A stretch of DNA of 64,000 nt from Bog-756 sp035531955 (GCA_035531955.1 DATKRZ010000050.1:33406-97405); one strand, 5' to 3'. Shown: positions 25,375 to 34,844, counted from the first letter of the stretch. Numbers and translations are program-made. The notes: a model not told the origin generated them from the letters alone.

Positions 25375-25631
25375 CCACGATAGGGCACCGGCGGTCCCGG
25401 CGAGGTGGTCGGACGGGGACGGCATCCCGGGCGGCTGTCGGGAGGCGCACCCCGTCGACCCGGTCGACGCCTCCCGCGGGCCGCAATCGCCAGTGCGCGG
25501 CGTCGGAAAATATGCTCTGATTTGCTCTGGAGCGTTGTGACTGACCGCCCGCGGAAGTGAAAGGCGGAGGCAGGTATGGAATTGGGACGCGAGCATGGCG
25601 ACCGGTGCAGCCTGGCCCGATGTGACCGGCC
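25375..25631. other. Divergent intergenic region, beta-helix gene / EF-G gene
   Basis: Together with the 17-bp repeats this makes a 327-bp gene-free stretch. I see no convincing small gene. TATGCT near 25510 is a possible -10 toward the EF-G gene, with no recognisable -35. Confidence 0.4.
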
Positions 25632-27755
25632 ATGAGCGCCATCGACGCCAGGGTCGAGCCTTCGGCTGCGGAGCGGGTCAAGCGGGGGCCGTCGGGACCG
25701 AACCGGCTCGAGGGCCATCCCACCGGAATCCGCAATGTGGCGTTGGTCGGGCACAACGGCTGCGGCAAGACCACTCTGGCGGAGGCCCTCCTGTACGCCA
25801 CCGGGGCCATCAACCGGCTGGGAAAGGTGGATGACGGCTCGACGGTCAGCGACTTCGAGCCGGAGGAGATCAAGTACCACATGTCGGTGTCGTTGGCCGT
25901 CGCTCCCTGCAAGATCGGTGACGTCAAGCTGAACATCATCGACACCCCGGGTTACGCCGACTTCTTCGGAGAGGTCCGGGCCGCGTGCTCCGTCGTCGAC
26001 CTGGTGGTCCTGGTGGTGAGCGCGGTGGAGGGCATCGAGGCCCAGACCGAGGAGGCATGGGCCCTCGCCGTCGAGATGGGTCTCCCACGCCTGGTGTTCA
26101 TCAACAAGCTCGACCGGGAGCGGGCCAATTTCGACCGCACGCTGACCTCACTGCGCGAGCGGTTCGGCGCCGGGATCGCACCCCTGGAACTGCCGGTGGG
26201 CGGCGAGTCCGGCTTCCGCGGGATTGCCGACCTCCTCACCGACACCGCCATCGTCTACGAGGGCGGGAAGTCCCGATCGGGGCCCATCCCCGACGATCTG
26301 GCCGCCACCGAGCACGAGGTACGGGAACAGCTGGTCGAGGGGATCGTGGTTGGCGACGACGATCTCATGGAGCGCTACCTCGAAGGGGACACCCCGTCGA
26401 CCGGCGAGCTCGAGGCCACGCTGGCCAGCGGCGTGGCCCAGGGAGTGGTGTTCCCGGTGGTCTGCGGCTCGGCCGCCAGCGGGGTGGGCATCGACCGCCT
26501 GGCCAGCCTGCTGGCGGAGATCGGCCCCACTCCCGAGGCGCGCCCTCCGCTGGAGGTCCAAGCCGGCGACTCGGTCCAGGAGGTCCCGTGCGACCCGGCC
26601 GGTCTGCCCCTGGCCCGGGTGTTCAAGACCATCTCCGACCCCTACGTGGGGAAGATCTCGCTCCTGCGGGTCCTCTCCGGGACGATCCGGCCCGACAGCG
26701 TGCTCACCAATTCCCGCACGCACTCGGTCGAGCGACTGCACGTCCTGCAGCTCCTGCGGGGCAAGGACGCCGAACCCGCCGAGGAGGCGGGGGCGGGCGA
26801 CATCGTGGCCGCACCCAAGCTCGCCGACGTCGCCACCGGCGACACACTGGCGCCCAAGGGCTCGCCGGTGCTGGTCCCGGTGCTCGCCCCCGAGCCCCGC
26901 TCGTTGTCCGTTGCCATCAAGCCCAAGTCCAAGGGCGACGAGGACAAGCTGATGACCGGGCTCCATCGGCTGCAGGAAGAGGATCCCGCACTTCTCGTCG
27001 AGCGGGTCGACGAGACCCATCAGACCATCCTCTGGGGCACCGGCGAGACCCATTTGGCCATGGCCGTCGAGCGCCTAGCCCGCAAGTTCGGCGTCGAGAT
27101 CGCCACCGAGGAAGTGCTCGTCCCCTATCGCGAGACGATCACGGTGCCCGCCGAGGCGGTGGGCCGGTACAAGAAGCAGACCGGCGGCCACGGCCAATTC
27201 GGCGTGGCTTCGATCCGCATCGAGCCCCTGGGGCGGGGCGAGGGCTTCCGCTTCGTCGATCAGGTCGTCGGCGGTGCCATCCCCCGCCAGTACATCCCGG
27301 CGGTGGAGAAGGGGATCGTCGAGGCGATGGGGCATGGCGGTGTTCACGGCTATCCCGTGGTCGATGTGCAGGTGACCTGCCTCGACGGCAAACACCATCC
27401 GGTGGACTCGTCGGAGATGAGCTTCAAGATGGCCGGGTCGCTCGCCTTCAAGGAGGCCATGGCCAAGGCCGGCCCGGTGCTGCTCGAGCCCATCACCCAC
27501 CTGGTGGTGACCGTCCCCTCGAGCGTGCAGGGCCACGTCCTCGGTGATCTCAACTCCCGCCGGGGACGGGTGAAGGGCACCGAGGCGGTGGATCGGGATG
27601 CGCAGCGGATCACCGCCCTCGTACCCACCGCCGAGATGCAGCGCTACGCCGTGGACCTCCGCTCGCTGACCGCAGGCCGGGGCCGGTTCCGGTCCGGGCA
27701 CGACCACTATGACGTGATGCCCCCCCACCTCGCCGACCGGATGGCGAGGGACTGA
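25632..27755 (+). CDS. EF-G-like translation GTPase (FusA2/EF-G2 type)
   Basis: 707 residues with the EF-G domain order. G1 is GHNGCGKTT, G3 DTPGYADF, G4 INKLDRE and G5 CGSA. Domain IV is recognisable in GGHGQFG and the C-terminal PLLEPI-like segment (GPVLLEPI). Two features separate it from canonical EF-G: the catalytic His of DTPGH is Tyr, and the switch-I RGITI motif is replaced by EEIKYHMSV. This fits the actinobacterial EF-G2 group; M. smegmatis EF-G2 is reported not to support elongation. It stands alone, not in the str operon. Confidence 0.9.
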   Translation: MSAIDARVEPSAAERVKRGPSGPNRLEGHPTGIRNVALVGHNGCGKTTLAEALLYATGAINRLGKVDDGSTVSDFEPEEIKYHMSVSLAVAPCKIGDVKLNIIDTPGYADFFGEVRAACSVVDLVVLVVSAVEGIEAQTEEAWALAVEMGLPRLVFINKLDRERANFDRTLTSLRERFGAGIAPLELPVGGESGFRGIADLLTDTAIVYEGGKSRSGPIPDDLAATEHEVREQLVEGIVVGDDDLMERYLEGDTPSTGELEATLASGVAQGVVFPVVCGSAASGVGIDRLASLLAEIGPTPEARPPLEVQAGDSVQEVPCDPAGLPLARVFKTISDPYVGKISLLRVLSGTIRPDSVLTNSRTHSVERLHVLQLLRGKDAEPAEEAGAGDIVAAPKLADVATGDTLAPKGSPVLVPVLAPEPRSLSVAIKPKSKGDEDKLMTGLHRLQEEDPALLVERVDETHQTILWGTGETHLAMAVERLARKFGVEIATEEVLVPYRETITVPAEAVGRYKKQTGGHGQFGVASIRIEPLGRGEGFRFVDQVVGGAIPRQYIPAVEKGIVEAMGHGGVHGYPVVDVQVTCLDGKHHPVDSSEMSFKMAGSLAFKEAMAKAGPVLLEPITHLVVTVPSSVQGHVLGDLNSRRGRVKGTEAVDRDAQRITALVPTAEMQRYAVDLRSLTAGRGRFRSGHDHYDVMPPHLADRMARD

Positions 27756-27774
27756 GCCGGGCGCGGGCGCCCAC

Positions 27775-29376
27775 TCAGGGATCGATCAGCACCCCGGGAT
27801 TCAACAAGGCGTCGGGATCCACGGCCCGCTTGGCGGCGCGGAGCTGGGAGGCGAACAGATCCGGGCGTTGGCGGTCGTAGCCGGGCCGGTGGTCGCGCCC
27901 CACGGCGTGGTGGTGGGTCACGGTCCCCCCTCCCGTGGCGATGGCGTCCATGACCGCTCCTTTGACCTCGGCCCACTGCCCGATCCGTCCCGACCGGTGT
28001 CCGGGGGCGATCACGGTGAAGTACGGCGCCGCCCCGTCGGGGTACACGTGGGTCAAGCGGCAGGTGACCAGGCCGGGCCAGGCGCCGACAGAGCGGAGCG
28101 CGTCCTCGGTGACACCCCGGACCTTGGTCACGAGGCGTTCGAACCGGTCCCACGTGATGGCCGTCTCGAACGTCTCGTTGATCAGGCCGAGCCCGACCAG
28201 GGCGTCGCGGTGGTACGGGGCGCGTAGGAAGGCCGCCCGCCAGCGGCCGGCGGCATCGCCCCCACCCGGGGGTCCAGCCCCGCCCGGCCGGCGGCGGACC
28301 TCGAAGGACCCGGCGTGCTCGCCGACCAGGGTCGCGGCCCGGGCGAGCGCACCGTCGACCGCCTCGGTGGCCGACTCGAAGCCGATCAGCAGCAGATGGG
28401 CACTGCCGTCGCCGGCCCCGGTGATCATCGCCTCGGTGGCGTCGAGGAGGCGGAGGTTCGACGGCCAGAGCCCGGACTGCCCGATGGCCCGGGCCGCGTC
28501 GGCACCGGACTCGAAGGACCCGAACCGGGCGACGCCGGAGGCCCGGTGGCGGGGGCGGTCCTGCAGCCTCATCCACGCCTCGGTGATGATCCCGAAGATT
28601 CCCTCCGACCCGAGCACGAGCCGGTCCGGGGACGGCCCCGCCCCCGATCCCGGTAGCCGGAGGGACTCGATGGGGCCCCGCGGCGTGACGGTCCGGATCG
28701 ACTCGACGAAGTCGTCGATGTGGGTGTGGAGGGTGGCGAAGTGCCCGCCCGAGCGGGTGGCCAGCCAACCCCCGAGGGAGGACAGCTCGAAGCTCTGGGG
28801 GTAGTGGCGGAGGGTCAGGCCGTGCGGGCGGAGCTGGTCCTCCAGCGACGGTCCGAACACCCCTCCCTGTATGCGGGCACTCCGGGAGGCCCGGTCGATC
28901 TCGAGGACCCGGTCGAGGCGCCCGAGGTCGCAGCTGATGACCGGTCGGTCGTCCTCAAGCGGCGCCTCGACCCCTCCGACGACCGAGGACCCCCCGCCGT
29001 AAGGGACGACGACCGCCCCGGCCTCGGTGGCCCACTCGAGCACCGCCACCACCCCCGCCTCGTCCGGCGGGCTCACCACCACGTCGGGTGGCCGGTCCCA
29101 GCGGCGCTCGAGACCCCGCACCAGGTCCCGGAACGATTTCCCGTAGGTGTGGCCCGCCCGGGCCACGTCGTCGTGGGCGCTCCAGCCGGCCAGGGCCGGC
29201 GGCGGAGCCAGCCGCGGGGCCGGCATGCTGATCTCCGACCGTGAGGGAGGGTCGATCACCTCGAGCGCCTCGTCGCCCACCAGGGGGGCGACGAGGGTCC
29301 CGAGCCGCTTCTGCTCAGCGGGCGAAAGGTGCTCCGCTTCGAACCCCCACCCCCAGAAGCTCCGATGCCTCGCCAT
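27775..29376 (-). CDS. FAD-binding oxidase, alkyldihydroxyacetonephosphate-synthase-like (AGPS)
   Basis: 533 residues, VAO/PCMH fold. The FAD domain shows PPDVVVSPPDEAGVVAVL, VVPYGGGSSVVGG (pyrophosphate loop) and GGWLATRSGGHFATLHTHIDDFV. The cap domain ends with the active-site HHHAVGRDHRPG motif typical of AGPS and D-lactate-type relatives, then LNPGVLIDP at the C-terminus. In eukaryotes AGPS makes ether lipids; in bacteria the reaction is often unknown. The WGWGFE start motif is typical of AGPS homologues. The ATG lies 8 nt behind TAGCGT. Confidence 0.9.
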   Translation of the reverse strand: MARHRSFWGWGFEAEHLSPAEQKRLGTLVAPLVGDEALEVIDPPSRSEISMPAPRLAPPPALAGWSAHDDVARAGHTYGKSFRDLVRGLERRWDRPPDVVVSPPDEAGVVAVLEWATEAGAVVVPYGGGSSVVGGVEAPLEDDRPVISCDLGRLDRVLEIDRASRSARIQGGVFGPSLEDQLRPHGLTLRHYPQSFELSSLGGWLATRSGGHFATLHTHIDDFVESIRTVTPRGPIESLRLPGSGAGPSPDRLVLGSEGIFGIITEAWMRLQDRPRHRASGVARFGSFESGADAARAIGQSGLWPSNLRLLDATEAMITGAGDGSAHLLLIGFESATEAVDGALARAATLVGEHAGSFEVRRRPGGAGPPGGGDAAGRWRAAFLRAPYHRDALVGLGLINETFETAITWDRFERLVTKVRGVTEDALRSVGAWPGLVTCRLTHVYPDGAAPYFTVIAPGHRSGRIGQWAEVKGAVMDAIATGGGTVTHHHAVGRDHRPGYDRQRPDLFASQLRAAKRAVDPDALLNPGVLIDP

Positions 29377-29384
29377 CAGCGGTG

Positions 29385-29390
29385 ACGCTA
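29385..29390 (-). promoter_or_regulatory. TAGCGT -10 hexamer, leaderless-type
   Basis: Minus-strand TAGCGT lies 8 nt before the ATG at 29376 of the AGPS-like gene; no ribosome-binding site is visible. Confidence 0.45.
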
Positions 29391-29491
29391 GCGCTGTCGT
29401 CCTCACGGAACCCTCACACTTTCGACATGGATACCTCAGGTCCTGCTGCCACCATGCTCTGACACACCCACCACCAGCAAGGAGTTCCATC

Positions 29492-29935
29492 GTGTTGAAG
29501 AAGCTCATCGCCCCCGTACTGATCGCAGGGGCCATCCTGGGCGGCGTGGCGTCCGCCGGTTCCGCCTACGCCGCCGCTCCCACCCCGCCCACGGCCACGG
29601 CCACGGCCACCCCGCAGGCCGGAAGCCATCCGCTCGGTGCCTGGCTCCGCGCCCATCGGCGCCAGCTTCGCCGCGCCGCCATCGGCATCAGTGCCACGAC
29701 CATCAAGATTGCGCCGAAGGACCTGGTGACCGAGCTGCGTTCGGGCAAATCCATCGCCCAGGTCGCAGGTGAGCACGGCGTGAGCACCCAGATCGTGGTC
29801 AGTGCGCTGGTGACTGCGGCCGACGCCCGGATCAACCAGGCGGTGACGAACCACAAGCTCACCACGGCCCAGGCCGCCAAGATCGAGTCCGCCCTTCCCG
29901 GACGGATCAACAAGCTGGTGAACCACACCTTCTGA
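29492..29935 (+). CDS. Small secreted helical protein
   Basis: 147 residues. GTG start with AAGGAG 7 nt upstream, then a clean Sec signal (KK, LIAPVLIAGAILGGVASAGSA, cut after AYA). A Thr/Ala/Pro linker precedes a helical domain: ELRSGKSIAQVAGEHGVS, then ALVTAADARINQAV and KLTTAQAAKIESALPGRI. This pattern, a helix-turn-helix-like pair followed by a K-L-T-x-x-Q-A hairpin, recurs in small exported actinobacterial proteins of unknown function. It is followed by a strong terminator and so is a single-gene unit. Confidence 0.82.
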   Translation: MLKKLIAPVLIAGAILGGVASAGSAYAAAPTPPTATATATPQAGSHPLGAWLRAHRRQLRRAAIGISATTIKIAPKDLVTELRSGKSIAQVAGEHGVSTQIVVSALVTAADARINQAVTNHKLTTAQAAKIESALPGRINKLVNHTF

Positions 29936-29960
29936 GTGTCCGGCTGACTGGGTATCCGAG

Positions 29961-29996
29961 CTGACGGGCGGCACCCCTCCCGGGGCCGCCCGTCAG
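29961..29996 (+). terminator. Strong hairpin after the small secreted protein gene
   Basis: Perfect 12-bp stem CTGACGGGCGGC / GCCGCCCGTCAG with a 12-nt loop, 26 nt after the stop codon. No U-tract. Confidence 0.8.
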
Positions 29997-30030
29997 CCGG
30001 GTGCCATCATGTCGTCGAACCGCCGAACGA

Positions 30031-30047
30031 GCGCCCCCTGGGGGCGC
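30031..30047. promoter_or_regulatory. 17-bp palindrome upstream of the phosphoesterase gene
   Basis: GCGCCCCC-T-GGGGGCGC: two 8-bp arms around a single base, about 85 nt before the phosphoesterase start. The one-base loop makes a DNA-binding-site role more likely than a transcription terminator. No known regulator motif is recognised. Confidence 0.35.
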
Positions 30048-30131
30048 ATGCTCACATATGTCCGACAGGACGGACGGTCAGACGTCTGCTAGGACGGCCC
30101 GGACGACGTCGGAGATTTTGGGAAGGTCACC

Positions 30132-31706
30132 GTGAAGATTCGAGCGGCAGCGGCGGGGGCGGCATTCATCCTGGTCGGCGTGGCCGTCGGCGCCAGTTCG
30201 TGCGGTGGCGGGTCGGCATCGACGACGCCCCCGGTCGAGCGGGTGGCCGGCGGGCCCACCGGCAGCTACATCGTCCCGGCGGGCATCCACAAGATCAAGC
30301 ACGTGGTGGTGATCCAGCAGGAGAACCGCTCCTTCGACTCCTATTTCGGCACCTTCCCCGGCGCCGACGGGATCCCGATGCAGAACGGCCAATCGACAGT
30401 GTGCGTGACCGATCCGGCCACCGGGACCTGCGTGGCCCCCTACGTCGACCATTCCGACGTGAATGGGGGCGGCCCCCACTCGGCGCCCAATGCGACCGCT
30501 GACATCAACGGCGGGAAGATGGACGGGTTCATCGGGCAGGCCCAGTCCGGTCGGAAGGGCTGCTTGGACCCGACCGACCCGGCGTGCACCAACTCGTCCG
30601 TTCCGGACGTGATGGGCTACCACACCGCCACCGACATCCCCAACTACTGGGCCTACGCCAAGGACTTCGTCCTCCAGGACCACATGTTCGAGCCGAACGC
30701 CTCGTGGAGCCTCCCCTCCCATCTGTTCCTGGTGTCAGAGTGGTCGGCCTACTGCAGCCAGCAGGGCAATCCCTCGAGCTGCGTGAACGCGCTGCAGACC
30801 AGACCGGCCGAGCGGCCGCAGGCCTCCCCCGTGTACGGCGGCGAGGTCGGTCCGAAGAACACCGCCAGGACCGGGAAGCGGGGACTGGTCAGGCCCCCGG
30901 CCCCCGGCGCCCCCCAGCCCGACTACGCCTGGACGGATCTGACCTACCTGCTGCACAAGGACCACGTGAGTTGGGGGTACTACATCGTCAACGGGAGCGA
31001 GCCGGACTGTGAGAACCCGGCGGCGGAGACCTGCGCCGCCGTCCAGCAGAGCTCGGGTACCCCGGGAATCTGGAACCCGTTGCCCTGGTTCGACACGGTG
31101 AAGGCCGACAAGCAGCTGGGGAACATCCAGTCGGTCGACCACTTCTACGCCGCCGCCAAGAGCGGCACGCTCCCGGCGGTTTCCTGGGTGGTCCCGTCCG
31201 GTGCGGTGAGCGAGCACCCGCCGGCCCCGGTGAGCTATGGGCAGAGCTACGTCACCAGCTTGATCAACGCGGTGATGAAGAGCCCGGACTGGAGCTCGAC
31301 GGCGATATTCCTGGCCTGGGACGACTGGGGCGGCTTCTACGACCACGTGGTGCCCCCGACGGTCGACGAGAACGGTTACGGGTTGCGGGTGCCGGCCATG
31401 GTGATCAGCCCCTATGCCCGGGCAGGGTACGTCGATCACCAGACGCTGAGCTTCGACGCCTACGACAAGTTCATCGAGGACGACTTCCTCGCCGGCCAGC
31501 GCCTGAACCCTGCGACCGACGGCCGACCCGACCCGAGGCCGAGTGTGCGCGAGGAGGAGAAGATCCTCGGAAACATGACCAACGACTTCAACTTCGACCA
31601 GAGCCCCCGTGCCCCGGTGGTGCTGCCCGTCCACCCGAAGACCACGCTCACCGGCACTCCGGTCCCGTCCGGCCTCCCCGCTGCGGCCAAGGCGGCCGAC
31701 GGGTAG
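30132..31706 (+). CDS. Exported phosphoesterase (phospholipase C / acid phosphatase family)
   Basis: 524 residues. The signal peptide ends ASSC-GGG, a lipobox, so probably lipid-anchored. The family signature HVVVIQQENRSFDSYFGTFPG sits near residue 57 (the E-N-R-S-F-D metal-ligand and nucleophile region), and FLAWDDWGGFYDHVVPP with VPAMVISPYAR completes the alkaline-phosphatase-like metal site. Members cleave phospholipids or phosphate monoesters. The start is GTG with GGAAGG upstream. The lipase gene downstream is convergent. Confidence 0.92.
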   Translation: MKIRAAAAGAAFILVGVAVGASSCGGGSASTTPPVERVAGGPTGSYIVPAGIHKIKHVVVIQQENRSFDSYFGTFPGADGIPMQNGQSTVCVTDPATGTCVAPYVDHSDVNGGGPHSAPNATADINGGKMDGFIGQAQSGRKGCLDPTDPACTNSSVPDVMGYHTATDIPNYWAYAKDFVLQDHMFEPNASWSLPSHLFLVSEWSAYCSQQGNPSSCVNALQTRPAERPQASPVYGGEVGPKNTARTGKRGLVRPPAPGAPQPDYAWTDLTYLLHKDHVSWGYYIVNGSEPDCENPAAETCAAVQQSSGTPGIWNPLPWFDTVKADKQLGNIQSVDHFYAAAKSGTLPAVSWVVPSGAVSEHPPAPVSYGQSYVTSLINAVMKSPDWSSTAIFLAWDDWGGFYDHVVPPTVDENGYGLRVPAMVISPYARAGYVDHQTLSFDAYDKFIEDDFLAGQRLNPATDGRPDPRPSVREEEKILGNMTNDFNFDQSPRAPVVLPVHPKTTLTGTPVPSGLPAAAKAADG

Positions 31707-31781
31707 GTGCACTGCCCATGGGCCGGTCGGCAACCCTGCGGCGTCGAGCCCCGCTGACCGGGCCAGGGCGAACGACGCCCG

Positions 31782-33053
31782 TCAGCAGGTGGTCTGGGTG
31801 ATCGTGATGGTGTTGTTCCCTCCCGCCGTCGGCACGTAGGGGTCGACCGCGGACTTGGTGGTGAACCGGTCGCCGATCCAGTGGAGCATGTCGGGGAAGC
31901 TCGGTGCGATCACGCCGGCATGGCTCTGTCCCGAGTACACCCACCGCTCGGTCGGTTGGCCGATCGAGCACAGGTGGGTCTGGAGGAGCTGGGTGGAGAC
32001 GACGGGGATCTGTTCGTCATTGCCCCCCTGGATGATCAGCAGCGGCACCCGGGTCTTGCGGGTGAAGGACTCGGGGTCGTTGGCCGTGAGGAGCTTGGCC
32101 CACTGGGGCACGTTGAACGGGTTCTGCGGGATGAGGTCGGCCAGGGTCTTGTGCGGTGTGGCGGCCACCGCGGCATCGACCACTCCCTGCACGTAGCCGG
32201 AGCACCCCTGGTCGAGCTGGGGCACCAGTGCCAGCGCCGGCGGGGTCATGATCTTCGCCAGTGGTGCCCGCTTGGCCCCGTAGTAGCTGTTGTACGAGCC
32301 GGCGACCATCAGGAGGTAGTAGTCGAACGGGCTGGTCACCAGGAAGTCGTAGATGAGGGGGAACTGGGACGGCGGTGCACCGGCCACGACGCCCCGCAAC
32401 CGCAACTGCCGCGCATATCGCTCGCCGTAGATCGAGAACATGGCGGTCTGGCCGCCCTCGGAGTGTCCCCAGACCACATAGTCGGGGCTGAGCGACACCG
32501 AGGGGAGTTCGTGGGCGGCCGACACGATCGTGACGGTGTCCTCGGCCGCCGAAGCGCCGACGATGTAGGGCATCAGGCCGGGCGTACCCTCACCCTGGTA
32601 GTCGCTGGCGGTCACCGCGTAGCCGGCCGCCACGAGCTGGTTGACCCCGGGGATCTGAGATGAGCCGGCCAGGCTCGGAGCGCAGATGTCGGCCATGCCG
32701 TTGGTGCCGTGACCCCAGGTCACGACCGGCCATCCACCGGCGGGGGGTGTCCCGTCGGGTACGGCCACCATCCCGGTCACCGGGACCAGTGATCGCTTGG
32801 GCCCGACCGACTTGTACATCACCACGTACAAGGTGGCCCCGACCAGGTTGGGGTCGGGGACGACCTCGTACTTGATCAGGGTGCCCGGGCCGCCGATCGG
32901 CAGTGGCTGGGGGACGCTGTAGAAGGCGGGCAGCCCGGGAGGCGCCGGAATGTCCGGCTGGGCCGCCGATGCCGTGAGCGGCGGCACCATGGTCGAGGCG
33001 ACAAGCACCAGAAGGCCGACGGCGGCGGCCAGCGGACGAAGGTGACGTTGCAC
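31782..33053 (-). CDS. Secreted lipase (fungal-type LIP family alpha/beta hydrolase)
   Basis: 423 residues with a Sec signal peptide (cut near TASA). PVVTWGHGTNG begins the hydrolase core; the nucleophile is in VVWGHSEGGQ (about residue 200), the acid in GGNDEQIP and the base in SGQSHAGVI. This pattern is that of the secretory lipase family, triacylglycerol lipases of fungi and actinobacteria. Cysteines (ADICAPS, QGCSGY, THLCSIG, terminal TTC) can form disulfides. GTG 33053 is preferred because GGGGGG lies 6 nt upstream and the signal peptide starts there. Confidence 0.9.
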   Translation of the reverse strand: MQRHLRPLAAAVGLLVLVASTMVPPLTASAAQPDIPAPPGLPAFYSVPQPLPIGGPGTLIKYEVVPDPNLVGATLYVVMYKSVGPKRSLVPVTGMVAVPDGTPPAGGWPVVTWGHGTNGMADICAPSLAGSSQIPGVNQLVAAGYAVTASDYQGEGTPGLMPYIVGASAAEDTVTIVSAAHELPSVSLSPDYVVWGHSEGGQTAMFSIYGERYARQLRLRGVVAGAPPSQFPLIYDFLVTSPFDYYLLMVAGSYNSYYGAKRAPLAKIMTPPALALVPQLDQGCSGYVQGVVDAAVAATPHKTLADLIPQNPFNVPQWAKLLTANDPESFTRKTRVPLLIIQGGNDEQIPVVSTQLLQTHLCSIGQPTERWVYSGQSHAGVIAPSFPDMLHWIGDRFTTKSAVDPYVPTAGGNNTITITQTTC

Positions 33054-33139
33054 GGCAGACCCCCCGTTTCGGCGGCCGGCCGATCCCGGCCGGCCCGCCA
33101 ACAGTATCGTGACCCGGGCCCGCTGTCCCGAACCGGCGG

Positions 33140-33145
33140 TAGGGT
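33140..33145 (+). promoter_or_regulatory. TAGGGT -10 candidate for the acyl-CoA dehydrogenase
   Basis: TAGGGT lies about 50 nt before the ATG at 33198, which has its own AGAAGGAGG site. Located in the divergent lipase / acyl-CoA dehydrogenase spacer. Confidence 0.35.
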
Positions 33146-33197
33146 CCGGGCCGGGGGTGTCAGCGGGTCGGGCAGAAGCGGGCAGAAGGAGGCACCC

Positions 33198-34844
33198 ATG
33201 GCAGGCGGGTTCGACACCCATGACGTCTTCAACCAGGCCCCACCGCTCGAGGACTACGACGTCTTCGCCGCCGATCCCGCCCTGGGCGAGGCGGTCGGGC
33301 GTGAGGGTGCGGGCTGGGCCCGGCCCGAGCTCGGGGAGCTCGGGGCCCTGGCCGGCTCCGCTGCGGCCCGGGAGCTCGGACGGTTGGCCAACGAGAACGC
33401 ACCGGTGCTGCACACCCACGACCGGTACGGGCACCGGGTGGACGTCGTCGAGTACCACCCCGCCTACCACGAGCTCATGGCCACTTCGGTGGCCCACGGT
33501 CTCCATGCCGGTCCGTGGGCCGACCCCCGTCCGGGCGCCCACGTGGCCCGGGCCGCCAAGGTGATCGTCTGGTACCAGGTCGACGCCGGGCACATCTGCC
33601 CGGTTTCGATGACCTACGCAGTGGTCCCGGCGCTCCGGCACCAGTCAGCGGTGGCCGCGACGTGGGAGCCGATGATCTGCTCCACCGACTACGACCCGGC
33701 CGACAGCCCGGCGGCCGGCAAGACCGGAGTGACCTGCGGCATGGCACTGACCGAGAAGCAGGGCGGATCCGACGTGCGGGCCAACACCACCCGCGCCGAG
33801 CCTGACGGTGACGGTCCGGGCGGCAGCTACCGGCTGACCGGCCACAAGTGGTTCTGCTCCGCACCGATGTCCGACGGCTTTTTGATGCTGGCCCAGGCAC
33901 CCGGGGGCATCAGCTGCTTCCTCGCCCCGCGGTGGCGGCCGGACGGCACCCGCAATCCGATCCGGATCCAACGGCTCAAGGACAAGTTGGGGGACCGGTC
34001 GAACGCCTCGAGCGAGATCGAGCTGCTGGGGGCGTCGGCCCAGCTGGTCGGCGAAGAGGGCCGAGGGGTGCGCACCATCATCGAGATGGTCAACCACACC
34101 CGGCTGGACTGCATCCTGGGCTCTACCGCCATCATGCGCCAGGCGACCGCCCAGGCCACCTGGCACGCCGCCCACCGGACCGTCTTCGGAAGGCTCCTCG
34201 CCGAGCAGCCCCTGATGGCCAACGTGCTCGCCGACCTCGCCGTCGAGTCCGAGGCCGCCACCGTCTCGGCCCTCCGGCTCGCCCGTTCCTACGACGCTCC
34301 CGTCGGCGACGAACGCGAGCAGCTGCTCCGACGCCTGGTGACGCCCATCGTGAAGTACTGGACCTGCAAGCGGGCCCCGCAACACGCCGCCGAGGCACTC
34401 GAATGCCTGGGTGGCAACGGCTTCGTCGAGGATTCGGGCATGCCCCGCTTGTATCGCCAGAGTCCGGTCAACGGCGTGTGGGAGGGCTCCGGCAATGTGA
34501 TCTGCCTCGATGTGCTCCGTGCCCTGTCCCGAGAGCCCGACGCCCTCGACGCATTCTGGTCCGAGGTCGGGCTGGCCCAGGGTGGGGACACCCGGCTGGC
34601 CCGGGCGGTCGACGATCTCCACGTCGACCTGTCGGAGCCCGAGACCCTCGAGATGCGGGCACGCGCGGTGGTCGGGCGCATGGCGTTGGTCTGGCAGGCC
34701 TCCCTCCTCGTCCGCTTCGCCCCGGCGGCGGTGTCCGACGCCTTTTGCGCCTCGCGTCTCGGGGGCGCGGGCACCGGAGTGTTCGGATCCCTTCCAACGG
34801 GAACGGACACCGCCGCCGTGCTCGAGCGTCACACCCCGATCTGA
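33198..34844 (+). CDS. AidB-like acyl-CoA dehydrogenase
   Basis: 548 residues, the long AidB type. It begins with the family hallmark THDVFNQ.PPLEDYD, contains MALTEKQGGSDVRANTT and LTGHKWFCSAPMSDG (FAD-binding strands), and ALECLGGNGFVEDSGMPRLYRQSPVNGVWEGSGNV, given here only in part: the LGGNG and YR..PVN..WEG motifs, where the Glu is the catalytic-base position. E. coli AidB protects DNA from alkylation; actinobacterial relatives are often plain acyl-CoA dehydrogenases. The ribosome site is AGAAGGAGG. Confidence 0.93.
   Translation: MAGGFDTHDVFNQAPPLEDYDVFAADPALGEAVGREGAGWARPELGELGALAGSAAARELGRLANENAPVLHTHDRYGHRVDVVEYHPAYHELMATSVAHGLHAGPWADPRPGAHVARAAKVIVWYQVDAGHICPVSMTYAVVPALRHQSAVAATWEPMICSTDYDPADSPAAGKTGVTCGMALTEKQGGSDVRANTTRAEPDGDGPGGSYRLTGHKWFCSAPMSDGFLMLAQAPGGISCFLAPRWRPDGTRNPIRIQRLKDKLGDRSNASSEIELLGASAQLVGEEGRGVRTIIEMVNHTRLDCILGSTAIMRQATAQATWHAAHRTVFGRLLAEQPLMANVLADLAVESEAATVSALRLARSYDAPVGDEREQLLRRLVTPIVKYWTCKRAPQHAAEALECLGGNGFVEDSGMPRLYRQSPVNGVWEGSGNVICLDVLRALSREPDALDAFWSEVGLAQGGDTRLARAVDDLHVDLSEPETLEMRARAVVGRMALVWQASLLVRFAPAAVSDAFCASRLGGAGTGVFGSLPTGTDTAAVLERHTPI

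Noticed and set aside
31690..31780. Terminator between phosphoesterase and lipase genes
   Set aside because: A GGCCGGTC...GACCGGGCC pairing is possible but has a long loop and mismatches, so I did not list it.
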